Shown here: piece by piece, positions 24,855 through 34,101 of the stretch
Position numbering within the stretch: the stretch's first letter is position 1
Layout: the number at the start of each line of letters is the position of its first letter
NCBI GenBank assembly: GCA_003278465.1
Contig: QCFC01000004.1
Coordinates: forward strand, 1-64,000
Origin: Prochlorococcus sp. AG-363-B04
GTDB taxonomy: Bacteria > Cyanobacteriota > Cyanobacteriia > PCC-6307 > Cyanobiaceae
Reading direction: 5' to 3'
Length of the DNA: 64,000 bases
Notes under the pieces: model-generated
What the model was told of the DNA's origin: nothing
The model's database searches: none
The model's input: only the letters and a program-made list of their open reading frames with translations
Translations under genes and position numbers: made by a program

Positions 24855-25739
24855 TTATTTAAACCAACGCTTTAAAACAGAGATGTCACTATCACTCTGC
24901 CCTTGTTGTATTAATTCCTCTTCTATATCTTTTACCATTTCTGAAACTGGAAGCCGAATTCCTTTAGTGCCAGCTAGCTCTATGGCGATCTCAAGATCTT
25001 TCTTGTGTAAGGAAAGTTTGAACCCTAAGGGATAAGAATCATTTATCATGTTTGCTGATCTATTACTTAAAGCCCACGATGATGCAGCTCCATTACTAAG
25101 TGATTTGACAACTCTATCCATAGGTAGTTTTAACTTTTGTCCTAGTGTTATTGCTTCAGCTAAAGCTGTATAACATCCTGCTATCATTATCTGATTTAGT
25201 GCTTTAACTTCCTGACCACATCCTGTAGAACCAAAATGATGAATTTCATTTGTGAATACCCTCAAAACAGGCAATACCTTATTTATTGACTCTGAGTCTC
25301 CACCTACTAATGCCGTTAATGATCCATTTTTTGCTCCTTCTGTACCACCAGTTATAGGAGAATCAATGTAATCTATTCTCTTTTTTCTAAGAGATTTAGC
25401 TATTTGCCTTGCCGCTATTGGTGATATTGTTGATAGATCAAGGACGATGCTATTTTCCTTTAAATTTTGAAGAGCACCTACATTATCAAATAGAACTGAA
25501 TTAACTGCTGCCTCATCAGGGACACAAATAATTAAAATATCAACACTCTCTGCAACTTCAAAAGGAGAACTACAAAATTTTGAATTGCCTAGGAGAATCC
25601 TTTTCTCTTCAATATTGTTTCGACATGTATATCTAATTTGATATCCGGATTGAATTAAATTTAGAGCTATTGGCAGACCAATAGCTCCTAAACCAATAAA
25701 ACCTAGTTTTAAATTGCTTGAAGTGTTTAGATTATTCAT
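24855..25739 (-). CDS. Beta-hydroxyacid dehydrogenase (3-hydroxyisobutyrate dehydrogenase family)
   Basis: 294 residues. The N-terminal Rossmann motif GFIGLGAIGLPIALNLIQSG binds NAD(P). The substrate-binding signature is DSPITGGTEGAKNGSLTALV (about 125-145), and the catalytic Lys lies in GCGQEVKALNQIMIAG. The family reduces or oxidises small beta-hydroxyacids such as tartronate semialdehyde, succinic semialdehyde or 3-hydroxyisobutyrate. The substrate cannot be read from sequence. It lies 12 bp downstream of a glutathione S-transferase gene on the same strand, so the two probably share an operon. Confidence 0.9.
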   Translation of the reverse strand: MNNLNTSSNLKLGFIGLGAIGLPIALNLIQSGYQIRYTCRNNIEEKRILLGNSKFCSSPFEVAESVDILIICVPDEAAVNSVLFDNVGALQNLKENSIVLDLSTISPIAARQIAKSLRKKRIDYIDSPITGGTEGAKNGSLTALVGGDSESINKVLPVLRVFTNEIHHFGSTGCGQEVKALNQIMIAGCYTALAEAITLGQKLKLPMDRVVKSLSNGAASSWALSNRSANMINDSYPLGFKLSLHKKDLEIAIELAGTKGIRLPVSEMVKDIEEELIQQGQSDSDISVLKRWFK

Positions 25740-25751
25740 AATATCAAATTA

Positions 25752-26432
25752 TTATTGCTTAATATTACATGGGAAATATATAGGCTTTTGGTTTGGATCC
25801 CAATTAATTACTTTGTGCATTAACTCTTTGTAATGGTTATGAGACAAGTAATAGTTCAACCAAATCTTTAAATCCTTAAGTAGATAGTCATTATTAAAAT
25901 CCTCTTTATCAATAAGACTATATTGGCGTACAAAAGGCCATATAGCGCAATCCGCGAGGCTCTGTGATCTTCCAGCCAACCATCCGATGTCATCCTTATT
26001 ATTGGTCATTATTAGATTATTCCATCTGATTAATATTGCTCTAGCATTAGACTTATATTGCATACGTATATTTTTATTAGAGGGGCTACAATATTTATAT
26101 TTATCGAGAAAATATTTAAACTTATTATCATTTTCATCAATTAGTGAACTGATGTTACTATCTAAAAATTGAATTTTATTTCCTTCTAGATTATTACAAT
26201 TTGAATATTTATAAGCCCATTTCATTATATCAATGCTTTCATCGATTATTTTACCATCTGCTGTTATCAGAACAGGAACAGTACCCTTTTTTGAGACTGA
26301 ATAAAGTTCTTTTGGTTTGCTTTTTAGGTCAATTTCTCTTAGGATAACATTGATATTAGCTGCCAATAACATCCATCTCGCCCTCATTGCATATGGACAT
26401 CGTCTAAAGCTATAAAGAATATGATGGTCCAT
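25752..26432 (-). CDS. Glutathione S-transferase-like protein
   Basis: 226 residues. The N-terminal thioredoxin-like domain contains SFRRCPYAMRARWML, a GST start with a CPYA active-site motif, the cis-Pro loop KKGTVPVLITADGK and an Asp-Glu-Ser binding turn. A helical C-terminal domain follows. Cys-type GSTs act as thiol transferases or dehalogenase-like enzymes more often than as classic conjugases. It is probably cotranscribed with the downstream dehydrogenase. Confidence 0.85.
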   Translation of the reverse strand: MDHHILYSFRRCPYAMRARWMLLAANINVILREIDLKSKPKELYSVSKKGTVPVLITADGKIIDESIDIMKWAYKYSNCNNLEGNKIQFLDSNISSLIDENDNKFKYFLDKYKYCSPSNKNIRMQYKSNARAILIRWNNLIMTNNKDDIGWLAGRSQSLADCAIWPFVRQYSLIDKEDFNNDYLLKDLKIWLNYYLSHNHYKELMHKVINWDPNQKPIYFPCNIKQ

Positions 26433-26561
26433 TAACTTAGAAATATTAACCTGTTCAAATATAACTTTATAAATGATATCTTCACTTAAATTGAAGGAAT
26501 ATTTTAATGTTTATTTTCTTGTGATTTCTTACTTTGGCTTAACCTCTATGGTCATGCTATC

Positions 26562-27065
26562 TTATTGTAAAAAATAGTAAAATGGAATGATTCTATTAAT
26601 TATTATCTGTAATATATTAATTAACCATAAAATTAATTGAAATTTAAGAAAAGATTTTATACTAGTTTTGTATATTCCAATCTCCAATAATTTATTTAAT
26701 TGGTAAACTCTAGAAATACTATAAATAAATCCAATAAGTACTGCTGTACCTTTACCTATTAGAATAACCACAAATATTTCCATTATTATTTGACTAGCCA
26801 AAAGGATCAAATACTGATCAAGGATTCTTTTGATTGAAATATTATTTGAATTATTAAACAAGCGAATTATTACTGGTAATAAGACTGTAAGAATGGCAAA
26901 AATTATGAAATAGTATCCAGGTAGTGGTTTCTCATCGATAATAGTTTGAAATGCTTGGTCTATTATTTGTAGATAATCTAAACAATTAAGTAGAAAGAGT
27001 AGACCTATATTTATTATGTTGAAGTATAGAATATTTAGAGTGTTTGTTTCTTTTATTATGTTCAT
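26562..27065 (-). CDS. Hypothetical membrane protein, four spans
   Basis: 167 residues with about four hydrophobic segments (ILYFNIINIGLLFLL, YYFIIFAILTVLLPVIIRL, IILMEIF-type, FQLILWLINILQIII). A charged loop (NNSNNISIKRILDQ) separates the second and third. Very AT-rich and Ile/Asn-rich. It follows the MBL-fold gene 21 bp downstream on the same strand, so the two are likely one transcript. No family recognised. Confidence 0.6.
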   Translation of the reverse strand: MNIIKETNTLNILYFNIINIGLLFLLNCLDYLQIIDQAFQTIIDEKPLPGYYFIIFAILTVLLPVIIRLFNNSNNISIKRILDQYLILLASQIIMEIFVVILIGKGTAVLIGFIYSISRVYQLNKLLEIGIYKTSIKSFLKFQLILWLINILQIIINRIIPFYYFLQ

Positions 27066-27086
27066 TGTGTATAAGTAAATGATTTT

Positions 27087-27863
27087 TTAGGTAAGAATAT
27101 ATTTTTTGCCAAGTATTGGGTTTATATAATTTGTTGACTTAGAAATATTTGATGGTCTTTTATTCATATCTCCTACGACTTTCATTAGTTTACTAAACAA
27201 ACCTGAATAAATAATATCTCCTCCAGTTGTAGATGCAAGAATATTTTTAGGAGAATGACGTTTTTCGAGTTCAGAAATAATACTACTTCCGCGTATGATA
27301 TTACCAATTAATGGTATTTTAATGTCAATCACCGGTGATATAATTGTATCTATATCAATGCTACCTAAATTTTCATCTGTATATCCATGTGGTTCAATAT
27401 ATATGGAATAACCATTGTATTTAATTAGATATCCGTTTTCAGGGAGGGGTACAGGAGCACCTTTAAATGAACGAATACAAACTTCTTTATATTTTCTCAA
27501 TTCGCCATGTGGAATAATATTAATGTTTTTAAATTTCAATTCTTCAAGAACTCTAGAAGCTGACTTTGATGCAAAAATCTCAATTTCTTTAGAGAACTCC
27601 TGAAGAGTTTCCTTATGAGAATGGTCTGGTAGTCCTTGTGTAAGAAGTATTAAATCAAGATTGTCTGGGATTAGAGGTTGATTTTTATGTGTACCTTTAA
27701 GGATAAAAGTAAATGGTCTAAATTCTAAATTTCCTTTAAACCATGGATCTATAAGCATTCTTATTGAATCAAATTCAAGCAACCAACTATTCGCTCCAAA
27801 ATATGTAGCAGCTATAGTCATTGTCAATGAAATTTTATAACTAATATAGCGCTTCTGAGACAA
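27087..27863 (-). CDS. MBL-fold metallo-hydrolase with variant metal motif
   Basis: 258 residues. The fold is recognisable from the start strand ATYFGANSWLLEFDSIRMLIDPW and from LDLILLTQGLPDHSHKETLQEF. In canonical MBL proteins the latter position is T-H-x-H-x-D-H; here it is T-Q-G-L-P-D-H, so the first two His are missing while Asp and the last His remain. The same TQG-xDH form occurs in a cyanobacterial and chloroplast branch. Metal binding with altered ligands, or loss of hydrolase activity, is possible. It is followed by a membrane protein gene 21 bp away. Confidence 0.8.
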   Translation of the reverse strand: MSQKRYISYKISLTMTIAATYFGANSWLLEFDSIRMLIDPWFKGNLEFRPFTFILKGTHKNQPLIPDNLDLILLTQGLPDHSHKETLQEFSKEIEIFASKSASRVLEELKFKNINIIPHGELRKYKEVCIRSFKGAPVPLPENGYLIKYNGYSIYIEPHGYTDENLGSIDIDTIISPVIDIKIPLIGNIIRGSSIISELEKRHSPKNILASTTGGDIIYSGLFSKLMKVVGDMNKRPSNISKSTNYINPILGKKYILT

Positions 27864-28036
27864 AATCGCTGGTTTATCGCTGAATTAATAGAAACGCCTA
27901 CCTGATGTCATCTTTAGCATGGACTTTCATACCTTATATCTATTTATCACAATGTTACCTTACTCTTGCATGTTCTTAAATAAGTGCATAAATAGGTTAT
28001 CAATAATGAATTTCTCATTTACGAAGTCTGAAAACT

Positions 28037-28312
28037 ATGAACCTCGTTAACTATCTCCAGTTTCTTGAGCCTGTTCAGGAACATGTTATTAAGGTATATT
28101 CAGTGACATCCGAAATAATCACAGTTATTTTGGCCCTGTGGTTTATTAATTTTATTTTTAGCTTAATACAAAAAACCTTTTCTACTGGCAAGGCTTTTGG
28201 CAACTTTTATCGTAATTTCTTACATAGATATTTTGTTTCTCTTGGCAGGTTTTTATTCAAGGTAGGTAGAAAGCAACCTAACTCCGTGGATCCTTTATCA
28301 ATAATTAGATAG
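28037..28312 (+). CDS. Small membrane protein, unknown function
   Basis: 91 residues. A soluble N-terminus with an Asn/Leu-rich start (LVNYLQFLEPVQEHVIK), one hydrophobic span (IITVILALWFINFIFSLI), and a basic aromatic C-terminus (FYRNFLHRYFVSLGRFLFK) ending in a Pro/Ser tail. The basic stretch following the span suggests it lies on the cytosolic face. Clearly coding; no family recognised. It is divergent from the MBL gene. Confidence 0.65.
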   Translation: MNLVNYLQFLEPVQEHVIKVYSVTSEIITVILALWFINFIFSLIQKTFSTGKAFGNFYRNFLHRYFVSLGRFLFKVGRKQPNSVDPLSIIR

Positions 28313-28545
28313 TGCAGTAATACTCTAATTTTAATATTCATCAGATGTTTCTGTAGCCATTTATACAATTCAAATCACCTGCCCATAGGAGTTATTACTT
28401 ATTGTATAAGCCCTTGCTTTTCCCTCAAGTACCATTATTAGTTTGCTTGGTCCTCATTTGAGCAAATGCTAACCATGTTCTCATTTGACTATGGCATTAA
28501 AATCTATTTACTGATAGAAATAATTGAACGTTTATTTATTTGTAA
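28313..28545. other. Spacer between small genes
   Basis: No gene or structure seen. Confidence 0.35.
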
Positions 28546-28713
28546 ATGCCTAGAAGAGCATATACGGTCCATTATCATGATCATCAACACATAGAACATG
28601 AAGTTTGTGCATTTGCTGATGACTCATATGATGCACGGCTTGTTGCAATTGAAATGGATAAATACTTAAAGGATCATCCTCATGCCATCGATAAAATAAG
28701 TCTTAAACAATAA
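28546..28713 (+). CDS. 55-residue His-rich protein
   Basis: Below the track cutoff. The N-terminal half is His-rich (TVHYHDHQHIEHEV), followed by a helical part (DDSYDARLVAIEMDKYLKDH). The cluster of five His within a dozen residues suggests metal binding, which is inference. No Shine-Dalgarno was seen, but codon use and composition are convincing. Confidence 0.6.
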   Translation: MPRRAYTVHYHDHQHIEHEVCAFADDSYDARLVAIEMDKYLKDHPHAIDKISLKQ

Positions 28714-28777
28714 TAATAACTTGTTGAAAATTTATATCCAGATTATGAGACTAGTTATTTTACCTGTCGAATAGTTG

Positions 28778-28945
28778 ATGTTGCTTAATCCACATTTTTT
28801 CGCTCTCATCCTGTTGTACCCGTATCGCATAGCAATGTTGACAATTGCAGTTATTTTTCGAACTAACTGTCCTATTAGTATTGAGAATGGTATGTCTAAT
28901 CATGCTCTGATTTTTTCGATACCTCTTTTTATTAAAACAAATTAA
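28778..28945 (+). CDS. Possible 55-residue membrane protein
   Basis: ATG 28778 to TAA 28943. The product is hydrophobic and aromatic at the start (LLNPHFFALILLYPYRIAM) with a second nonpolar segment near the end (LIFSIPLFIK). A Cys-Pro (RTNCPISIENG) lies between them. The frame is open and protein-like but has no Shine-Dalgarno. Confidence 0.4.
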   Translation: MLLNPHFFALILLYPYRIAMLTIAVIFRTNCPISIENGMSNHALIFSIPLFIKTN

Positions 28946-29028
28946 TCAATAAATGGCAAACATACTTGTATTTTCAGTTGTATTTATTGCAGCCAAAATG
29001 AGACTAAAAATAAATTAAATCTTTATTT

Positions 29029-29736
29029 CTATTCCTTTAAACAGCTCATGGATAGTTCAAATGGAATGCAGCTATTAGGTAATTGAAGTAATTCTGAACA
29101 AAGACGAGCTATGTCACTGGGTTGTGTCATCTCTGATTTTTTAACAGCGCTCACATTTTTTGCCATATCAGTGTTAACCCATCCAGGGCAGATTGCTGTA
29201 ATACGTAGCCCATATTGCCAACTCTCATTTTTAATGGTTTGACAAAGGCCCATTAGTGCAAACTTACTCGTGCAATAGCCAGCAAGTTTTCCCTTAGACC
29301 TTTTTCCACTCATAGAAACTAATACAATTATTCTTGAGGCTTCATTACTTATTAACTCGTCCCAGCATGCCCTTACGGCATACCATGGCCCCATAACATT
29401 TACTCTCCATAATTCATCTATTTCCTGTTTCTGCTCATCTTCAAATATAAGTGGTGTATTATAAAAAATTCCACTTGAGTAAATAATAGAATCAAAATTT
29501 CCATAATAATTTAGTGTCGAATCCACCCATTCCTTCGCTGAAAATGAGTCTTTAGCATCATACTTATGCAACATTATTTTATCTTTACCTGTTACCTCTG
29601 GGTCAAGTAACGTACCTTTTAAGGACTCTATATTCCGGACTCCTAGGCTTAGTTTATGTCCATCTGCCAGAGCTTGTTCTGCAATAGCCCTCCCTATACC
29701 TCGACTAGCCCCACTAATTAAGATTGTTCTTTGCAT
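29029..29736 (-). CDS. Short-chain dehydrogenase/reductase
   Basis: 235 residues, a classical SDR. Nucleotide binding is at SGASRGIGRAIAEQAL (residues 7-22), the NNAG-equivalent is YSSGIFY, the catalytic Ser is in VLVSMSGKR, and Tyr-x-x-x-Lys is in GYCTSKFALMG. ICPGWVNTDMAK follows as in the family. Cofactor and substrate are unknown. The next gene on this strand is lycopene cyclase, 105 bp upstream, and the two may be cotranscribed. Confidence 0.9.
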   Translation of the reverse strand: MQRTILISGASRGIGRAIAEQALADGHKLSLGVRNIESLKGTLLDPEVTGKDKIMLHKYDAKDSFSAKEWVDSTLNYYGNFDSIIYSSGIFYNTPLIFEDEQKQEIDELWRVNVMGPWYAVRACWDELISNEASRIIVLVSMSGKRSKGKLAGYCTSKFALMGLCQTIKNESWQYGLRITAICPGWVNTDMAKNVSAVKKSEMTQPSDIARLCSELLQLPNSCIPFELSMSCLKE

Positions 29737-29841
29737 ATATATAGTGGCAGTTATTAGTATTATATGATATTTTTTATATAAGTCTAATTTAATATTTTAT
29801 GTTATCTATTGACAAGTTGTTATTGAACAATAAAATCATAC

Positions 29842-31122
29842 TCACCTTAACGGTTTGAGAAAATCCCATAATAGTTTTAATTCTCTCCCTTGCATACCCA
29901 TCAGACCTATCCTTACACTCCATGGTGCCTTCTTAAACATGTCCCACATTGCTTTTACAAGTTCTTCTAAACTTAATGTATTTGTAAGGAATCCATACCA
30001 CTGATCAGTAGGTAGGTCAAAAAAGCCCTGAAAGAAGGCCCTTAATTGAGGATCTTTGAATCTCATCAGTTTTTCAAGGCCAAATTGATATAAAGCCTGT
30101 TTTCTTCGAAGTTCCTTTGGCCACAGAACTTTCCATCCTGACTTCGCTATTATCGCTGGTGATGCATTCTTATCTTTAATTTTTTCTGCAACTGCTTTTG
30201 CAAGTATAGGTGCTCTGCGTAACAAGCTCCCAACCATATATCCTGATGCAGGATGCACCATAGCAGCTGAACCACCAAATCCTAAAATAGGTTGGTTCAA
30301 ATCCGGAAGTGATAAATTCATAGGGAGATATAAGCCATTTTCCTCATGTATGAGTTCAGTAATCTCAATCTTTTTATTTCTTAATCTAAGATCTAGTCTT
30401 TTTTGTAATGTTTCTAATTTAAGAGGCGGTGCTAGACCAAGTGAAGTTTCCTCTAAGAAATATTTTCCTCCTCCCATATCCATGGCATATAGAAATGTTG
30501 GAGGTTCATCTTTTTCTTCTTCGCTCAGATGATCACATCTATAATCCATTAAAATAAATTCTCCTGTTTTTACAGGTGGGCTGTTAAACCGTCCGACAAT
30601 TCCATAGCATGTTTGCACTGCTATAGGTCCCATGTCTCTATTTTTTAGAAATACCGGTTTATATCCAGTTGCATCAATGACAATCCTAGCTTGGAACTTA
30701 TCACCTTCTATGGTGGTAACAGTACTAATCCTTTGGCTTGTTGAGAGTTTGTCGGCTGTTCCAAGATGCCATATAACAGATGCATTAGAACATTGATTTA
30801 ACCAATAGCTCTGAAGCCTGATTTTATCAAATAATCCATAGTCACAATGATGCTCGGTTGGGGCATTTGCTTTGTCATTTGCATCAGCAGAACCTTGACC
30901 AAAATAACTAACAGTATTTTTCCACCGATGCTCAAGTAAGTGATCTAGTCCAAGTTGATCTACCTCATCTCCCCATATCCCATATGTATATGGCCAGGGA
31001 ATATGGGGATCATGATTCGCTAATGCCTCAACCTTGAGTCCTTCTTGTGCAAGGGCCGCTGCTATTGCTAGGGCACCTGGACCTGCGCCTAGAACTAAGG
31101 CATCTGTTGATACCTTGCTCAT
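29842..31122 (-). CDS. crtL: Lycopene cyclase, CrtL type
   Basis: 426 residues, the usual CrtL length. The N-terminal dinucleotide-binding motif is ALVLGAGPGALAIAAALA. Cyclase signatures follow: WPYTYGIWGDEVDQLGL, VIDATGYKPVFL, VQTCYGIVGRF, FLYAMDMGGGKYFLEETSL and GFGGSAAMVHPASGYMVG. It cyclises the ends of lycopene to make beta- or epsilon-ring carotenoids in membranes. Prochlorococcus makes both ring types with two paralogs; which one this is cannot be settled from one sequence, though beta is the default guess. Confidence 0.9.
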   Translation of the reverse strand: MSKVSTDALVLGAGPGALAIAAALAQEGLKVEALANHDPHIPWPYTYGIWGDEVDQLGLDHLLEHRWKNTVSYFGQGSADANDKANAPTEHHCDYGLFDKIRLQSYWLNQCSNASVIWHLGTADKLSTSQRISTVTTIEGDKFQARIVIDATGYKPVFLKNRDMGPIAVQTCYGIVGRFNSPPVKTGEFILMDYRCDHLSEEEKDEPPTFLYAMDMGGGKYFLEETSLGLAPPLKLETLQKRLDLRLRNKKIEITELIHEENGLYLPMNLSLPDLNQPILGFGGSAAMVHPASGYMVGSLLRRAPILAKAVAEKIKDKNASPAIIAKSGWKVLWPKELRRKQALYQFGLEKLMRFKDPQLRAFFQGFFDLPTDQWYGFLTNTLSLEELVKAMWDMFKKAPWSVRIGLMGMQGRELKLLWDFLKPLR

Positions 31123-31633
31123 TGACCAATCTTTCTATAAAGGTTGCTTTCGTCCAAACCGTTGCTCGGTTTGAGCCTCAAAGCGAGAAGGCTTTGATAG
31201 GGGTCTCGGTAGTCAATCACTATTTCACTGGCTAGTCACAGAATGTGAGGTTACAACGTCTTGAGGCATTAATTAAGTAGCGTTTTCATGTTTAACAAAT
31301 CCATTTAGCCTTTTTGTCATTCGTAATCTGAATGTTCTATACACATTATCTCAAGTACCTTCAACTAATTAATGTGCAAATCATTAAATTCATAAACGTT
31401 TCAAGTATTTGTGCCTAGATAATAAGAAAATTTCACTATTTTGTATTGGAGCAGTAGTACTGAAGTATTTTTTGTTATTCTATTATAGTTCTTGCTTTTT
31501 AAACTATTTAATACAAGTCAATTCATTATGTAGTTCTATTATTTTATTAAACAATAAATAGAATGAAGTTATCAAGTCATGTAGTTATGATAATGTATGA
31601 CATTATATTCTATCTACCTAGAACTGAATTTTA
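31123..31633. other. Divergent intergenic region between crtL and SDR gene
   Basis: 510 bp without an ORF. It must contain two divergent promoters. No operator or hairpin stands out. Confidence 0.45.
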
Positions 31634-32635
31634 ATGGGAGTTTCCACAAAAACAATTGTAATTACAGGTGCTAGTTCTGGGATAGGTATGCAGTCAGCCA
31701 TTAATCTCTATAGTAAAGGTTATAAACTTATACTACCCTGTAGGAATAAAGAATCATCGATTAAAATACAGAATGTTTTTAAAGATATTACTAATTCAAG
31801 CAAGGAATTGCCTAGTACTCCTATTCTTAATTTATCAGACCTATCAAGTGTAGAAGAATTTTCGAAAACTATAACTAAGCAGATTAAATGTATTGATGTT
31901 TTGATTTTAAATGCTGGTCTTCAATATACTGGATGCAAACATCCACATAAATCTGATCAAGGATTTGAATTAACCTTTGCTGTTAACCATTTATCGCATT
32001 TCTTACTAACCAATAGACTGCTTCCTCTCCTTTGTAAAAGTAGCTCAGCTCGTATAGTTATTACATCTTCAGAAGTGCATAACCCACTAAGTCCAGGAGG
32101 AAGAATAGGAAAGCCTGCTCATCTTGGAAAGTTAGAGGGTATTAATAATAAAAAATTCTTTTGCCATCTAGATGGGACTCAAGAGTTTAATGCAGATAAG
32201 GCTTACAAGGATAGTAAGCTATGTAATATTTTATTTGGTAGAGAGTTGTCACAGCGATTGTTGAATTTAAATTTACAAATTCCAGTTATATGTTGGGCTC
32301 CTGGTCTAGTAATTCCTAAAGGCAAAGGTGGTTTTTTTAGATATAGCCGTAAATATAATCAGTTAGGACAATTATTATTTGCATGGATAGCAAGGGATAT
32401 CCTACATATAACAGAATCTTTAGAAAATTCAGGTAGAATCTTGGCCAATATTGCAACTGACATAAAATATGATGGTTGTGGTTTTCATTATTTATCTAAT
32501 CGTTTGATTTATCCAGGGAAGTATCAACTTGAGAAGGGTGTACTCAGCATGGAAGCTATTGATAATAACTTAGCCAGTAAGTTATGGTTAAAGAGTTGTG
32601 ATCTAATTGGCATATCAACTTGTATACGCATTTAA
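31634..32635 (+). CDS. SDR-family protein resembling light-dependent protochlorophyllide reductase
   Basis: 333 residues. It has an N-terminal TGASSGIGMQSAINLYSKG nucleotide-binding loop, LILNAGLQYTG where LPOR has an NAG-type motif, the catalytic Tyr-Lys in AYKDSKLCNILFGREL (this sequence block is the LPOR hallmark), and ICWAPGLVIPKGKGG as in LPOR. It differs from the true cyanobacterial Por at the start and in several Cys. It may be a paralog acting on a pigment precursor or another substrate. The gene is alone on its strand, facing away from crtL. Confidence 0.75.
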   Translation: MGVSTKTIVITGASSGIGMQSAINLYSKGYKLILPCRNKESSIKIQNVFKDITNSSKELPSTPILNLSDLSSVEEFSKTITKQIKCIDVLILNAGLQYTGCKHPHKSDQGFELTFAVNHLSHFLLTNRLLPLLCKSSSARIVITSSEVHNPLSPGGRIGKPAHLGKLEGINNKKFFCHLDGTQEFNADKAYKDSKLCNILFGRELSQRLLNLNLQIPVICWAPGLVIPKGKGGFFRYSRKYNQLGQLLFAWIARDILHITESLENSGRILANIATDIKYDGCGFHYLSNRLIYPGKYQLEKGVLSMEAIDNNLASKLWLKSCDLIGISTCIRI

Positions 32636-32788
32636 TTAATTCAATTATTTGTTACTCCTTGCTTTATTATCTATTCTATATATTAGTTTTGTTTGATTTT
32701 ATATATAATTGAATAGACTATAAATACAGAAATGACAACAGCTTCTTGACTATTATGCTATAATGTTTATGTTATATCATAATTGATT

Positions 32789-32923
32789 TTGAAAAAGGAA
32801 AAACAACACGAGAAACTTGTTAAACTTGCAGTAAAAGCTGAGCTGTGTACTTCAAGAAAAGAAGCTCTTAAGCTTATACGCAAAGCTGACAAAGCCCACA
32901 ATAAGATAAGTAAATCTGCCTAA
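32789..32923 (+). CDS. 44-residue Lys-rich basic protein
   Basis: Starts with TTG at 32789 (or 32783); below the track cutoff. It is Lys/Ala/Glu-rich and helical (KEKQHEKLVKLAVKAEL, SRKEALKLIRKADKAHNK). The charge suggests nucleic-acid or ribosome binding, which is inference. It looks like a conserved picocyanobacterial mini-protein. Confidence 0.5.
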   Translation: MKKEKQHEKLVKLAVKAELCTSRKEALKLIRKADKAHNKISKSA

Positions 32924-32986
32924 AAACAAATAACTTTTATTTAGTATATAATATATCTATAAAAATTCTAAACTAATTAAATTAAA

Positions 32987-34006
32987 TTATATTTTATCTA
33001 CATGAATAGTTTGAGTTGGGAATGCAAATTCAATTCCATTAAGCTTAAATTTTCTCATTATCTCTAAATTTATTGATTGCTGAGCTTCCATGGCTTTTAG
33101 GTAATTGTTATTGGGAATTTTATATACAAGTTCGAAATCTAGACTAGATGATCCAAACTCAGTGAAGTGACATCGGTCAAATGTTGCATCTTGGGTGTTA
33201 TCAATTATATCTCTGAGAATATTTGGGATTTCCCGAATTGTTTCGATTGGAGTTTCATAGACTACACCTAGCCTGTGAACAAGTCTTCTGCTTCTCATTT
33301 CTGCGTAATTAGATATCACTCCATTTGTTAAATAGCTATTACTCAGTATTATAATTTCTCCATTGATACTTCTTAATCTGGTTGATCTAACACCAACTCT
33401 TTCTACAGTTGCCCATACATTATCTATGTTTATAAATTGACCATTTTGAAACGGTTTATCTAGTAGAATAGTTATATATTCAAAGAATTCCTGTACAGGT
33501 TCCTTTAAAGCTAAACCTGCACCTATTCCGCCTGCACTTAGCAGTGCCCATAGTGCAGCCATCTGAACTCCCATATTTTGTAAATAAAAAATACTCCCAA
33601 TGCTCCATATCAATGCTCTTGCCATAGGTGCCAGTGAACTTATCATAGTACTTAGAGAGCTATCATTAATATGTATTGTCCATCTTTGAATTAACTTAAG
33701 AACTATTTTGTTAATCATTCGAATGATAATAATTAGACAAATAAGTTTAGATATACCTAGTATTATCTGATTAAGATCTTGATGAATAGGTAGTATACGA
33801 AATGCTAATGTGGTTGTGATTATAATTCCTAATGGTTTAATAATACTAACTATAGACTTAACGATAAAATCATCTGTATATGATTTAGTGCGCTTAGCTA
33901 TATTTGAGAATATTGAATTTGCTACCTTCGATGTAATAATTGATATTATAAATCCTAGGATTAAAATAATTATAGAATTTAGGATAACCCCATAAAGTGC
34001 TTCCAT
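32987..34006 (-). CDS. Small-conductance mechanosensitive channel (MscS family)
   Basis: 339 residues. Several N-terminal spans lead to the pore-lining helix (WALLSAGGIGAGLALKEPVQ) with the Gly/Ala pattern of TM3 in MscS. The beta domain (FQNGQFINIDNVWATVERVG, STRLRSINGEIIILSNSYL) and the C-terminal alpha-beta domain are present. It releases solutes on hypo-osmotic shock. That fits an organism with the compatible-solute gene stpA at 36.6 kb. Confidence 0.9.
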   Translation of the reverse strand: MEALYGVILNSIIILILGFIISIITSKVANSIFSNIAKRTKSYTDDFIVKSIVSIIKPLGIIITTTLAFRILPIHQDLNQIILGISKLICLIIIIRMINKIVLKLIQRWTIHINDSSLSTMISSLAPMARALIWSIGSIFYLQNMGVQMAALWALLSAGGIGAGLALKEPVQEFFEYITILLDKPFQNGQFINIDNVWATVERVGVRSTRLRSINGEIIILSNSYLTNGVISNYAEMRSRRLVHRLGVVYETPIETIREIPNILRDIIDNTQDATFDRCHFTEFGSSSLDFELVYKIPNNNYLKAMEAQQSINLEIMRKFKLNGIEFAFPTQTIHVDKI

Positions 34007-34101
34007 AACGGACCAGTGGTACTGATATTACTTTGACGTTAAACAGATCCGAATGCCAGCTTTACATCCTTTAGTTTGGATTAAGATATATATGTATACA
34101 A

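Noticed and set aside
24782-24862. 26-codon ORF overlapping the end of the 86-residue gene
   Set aside because: Too short and without independent support.
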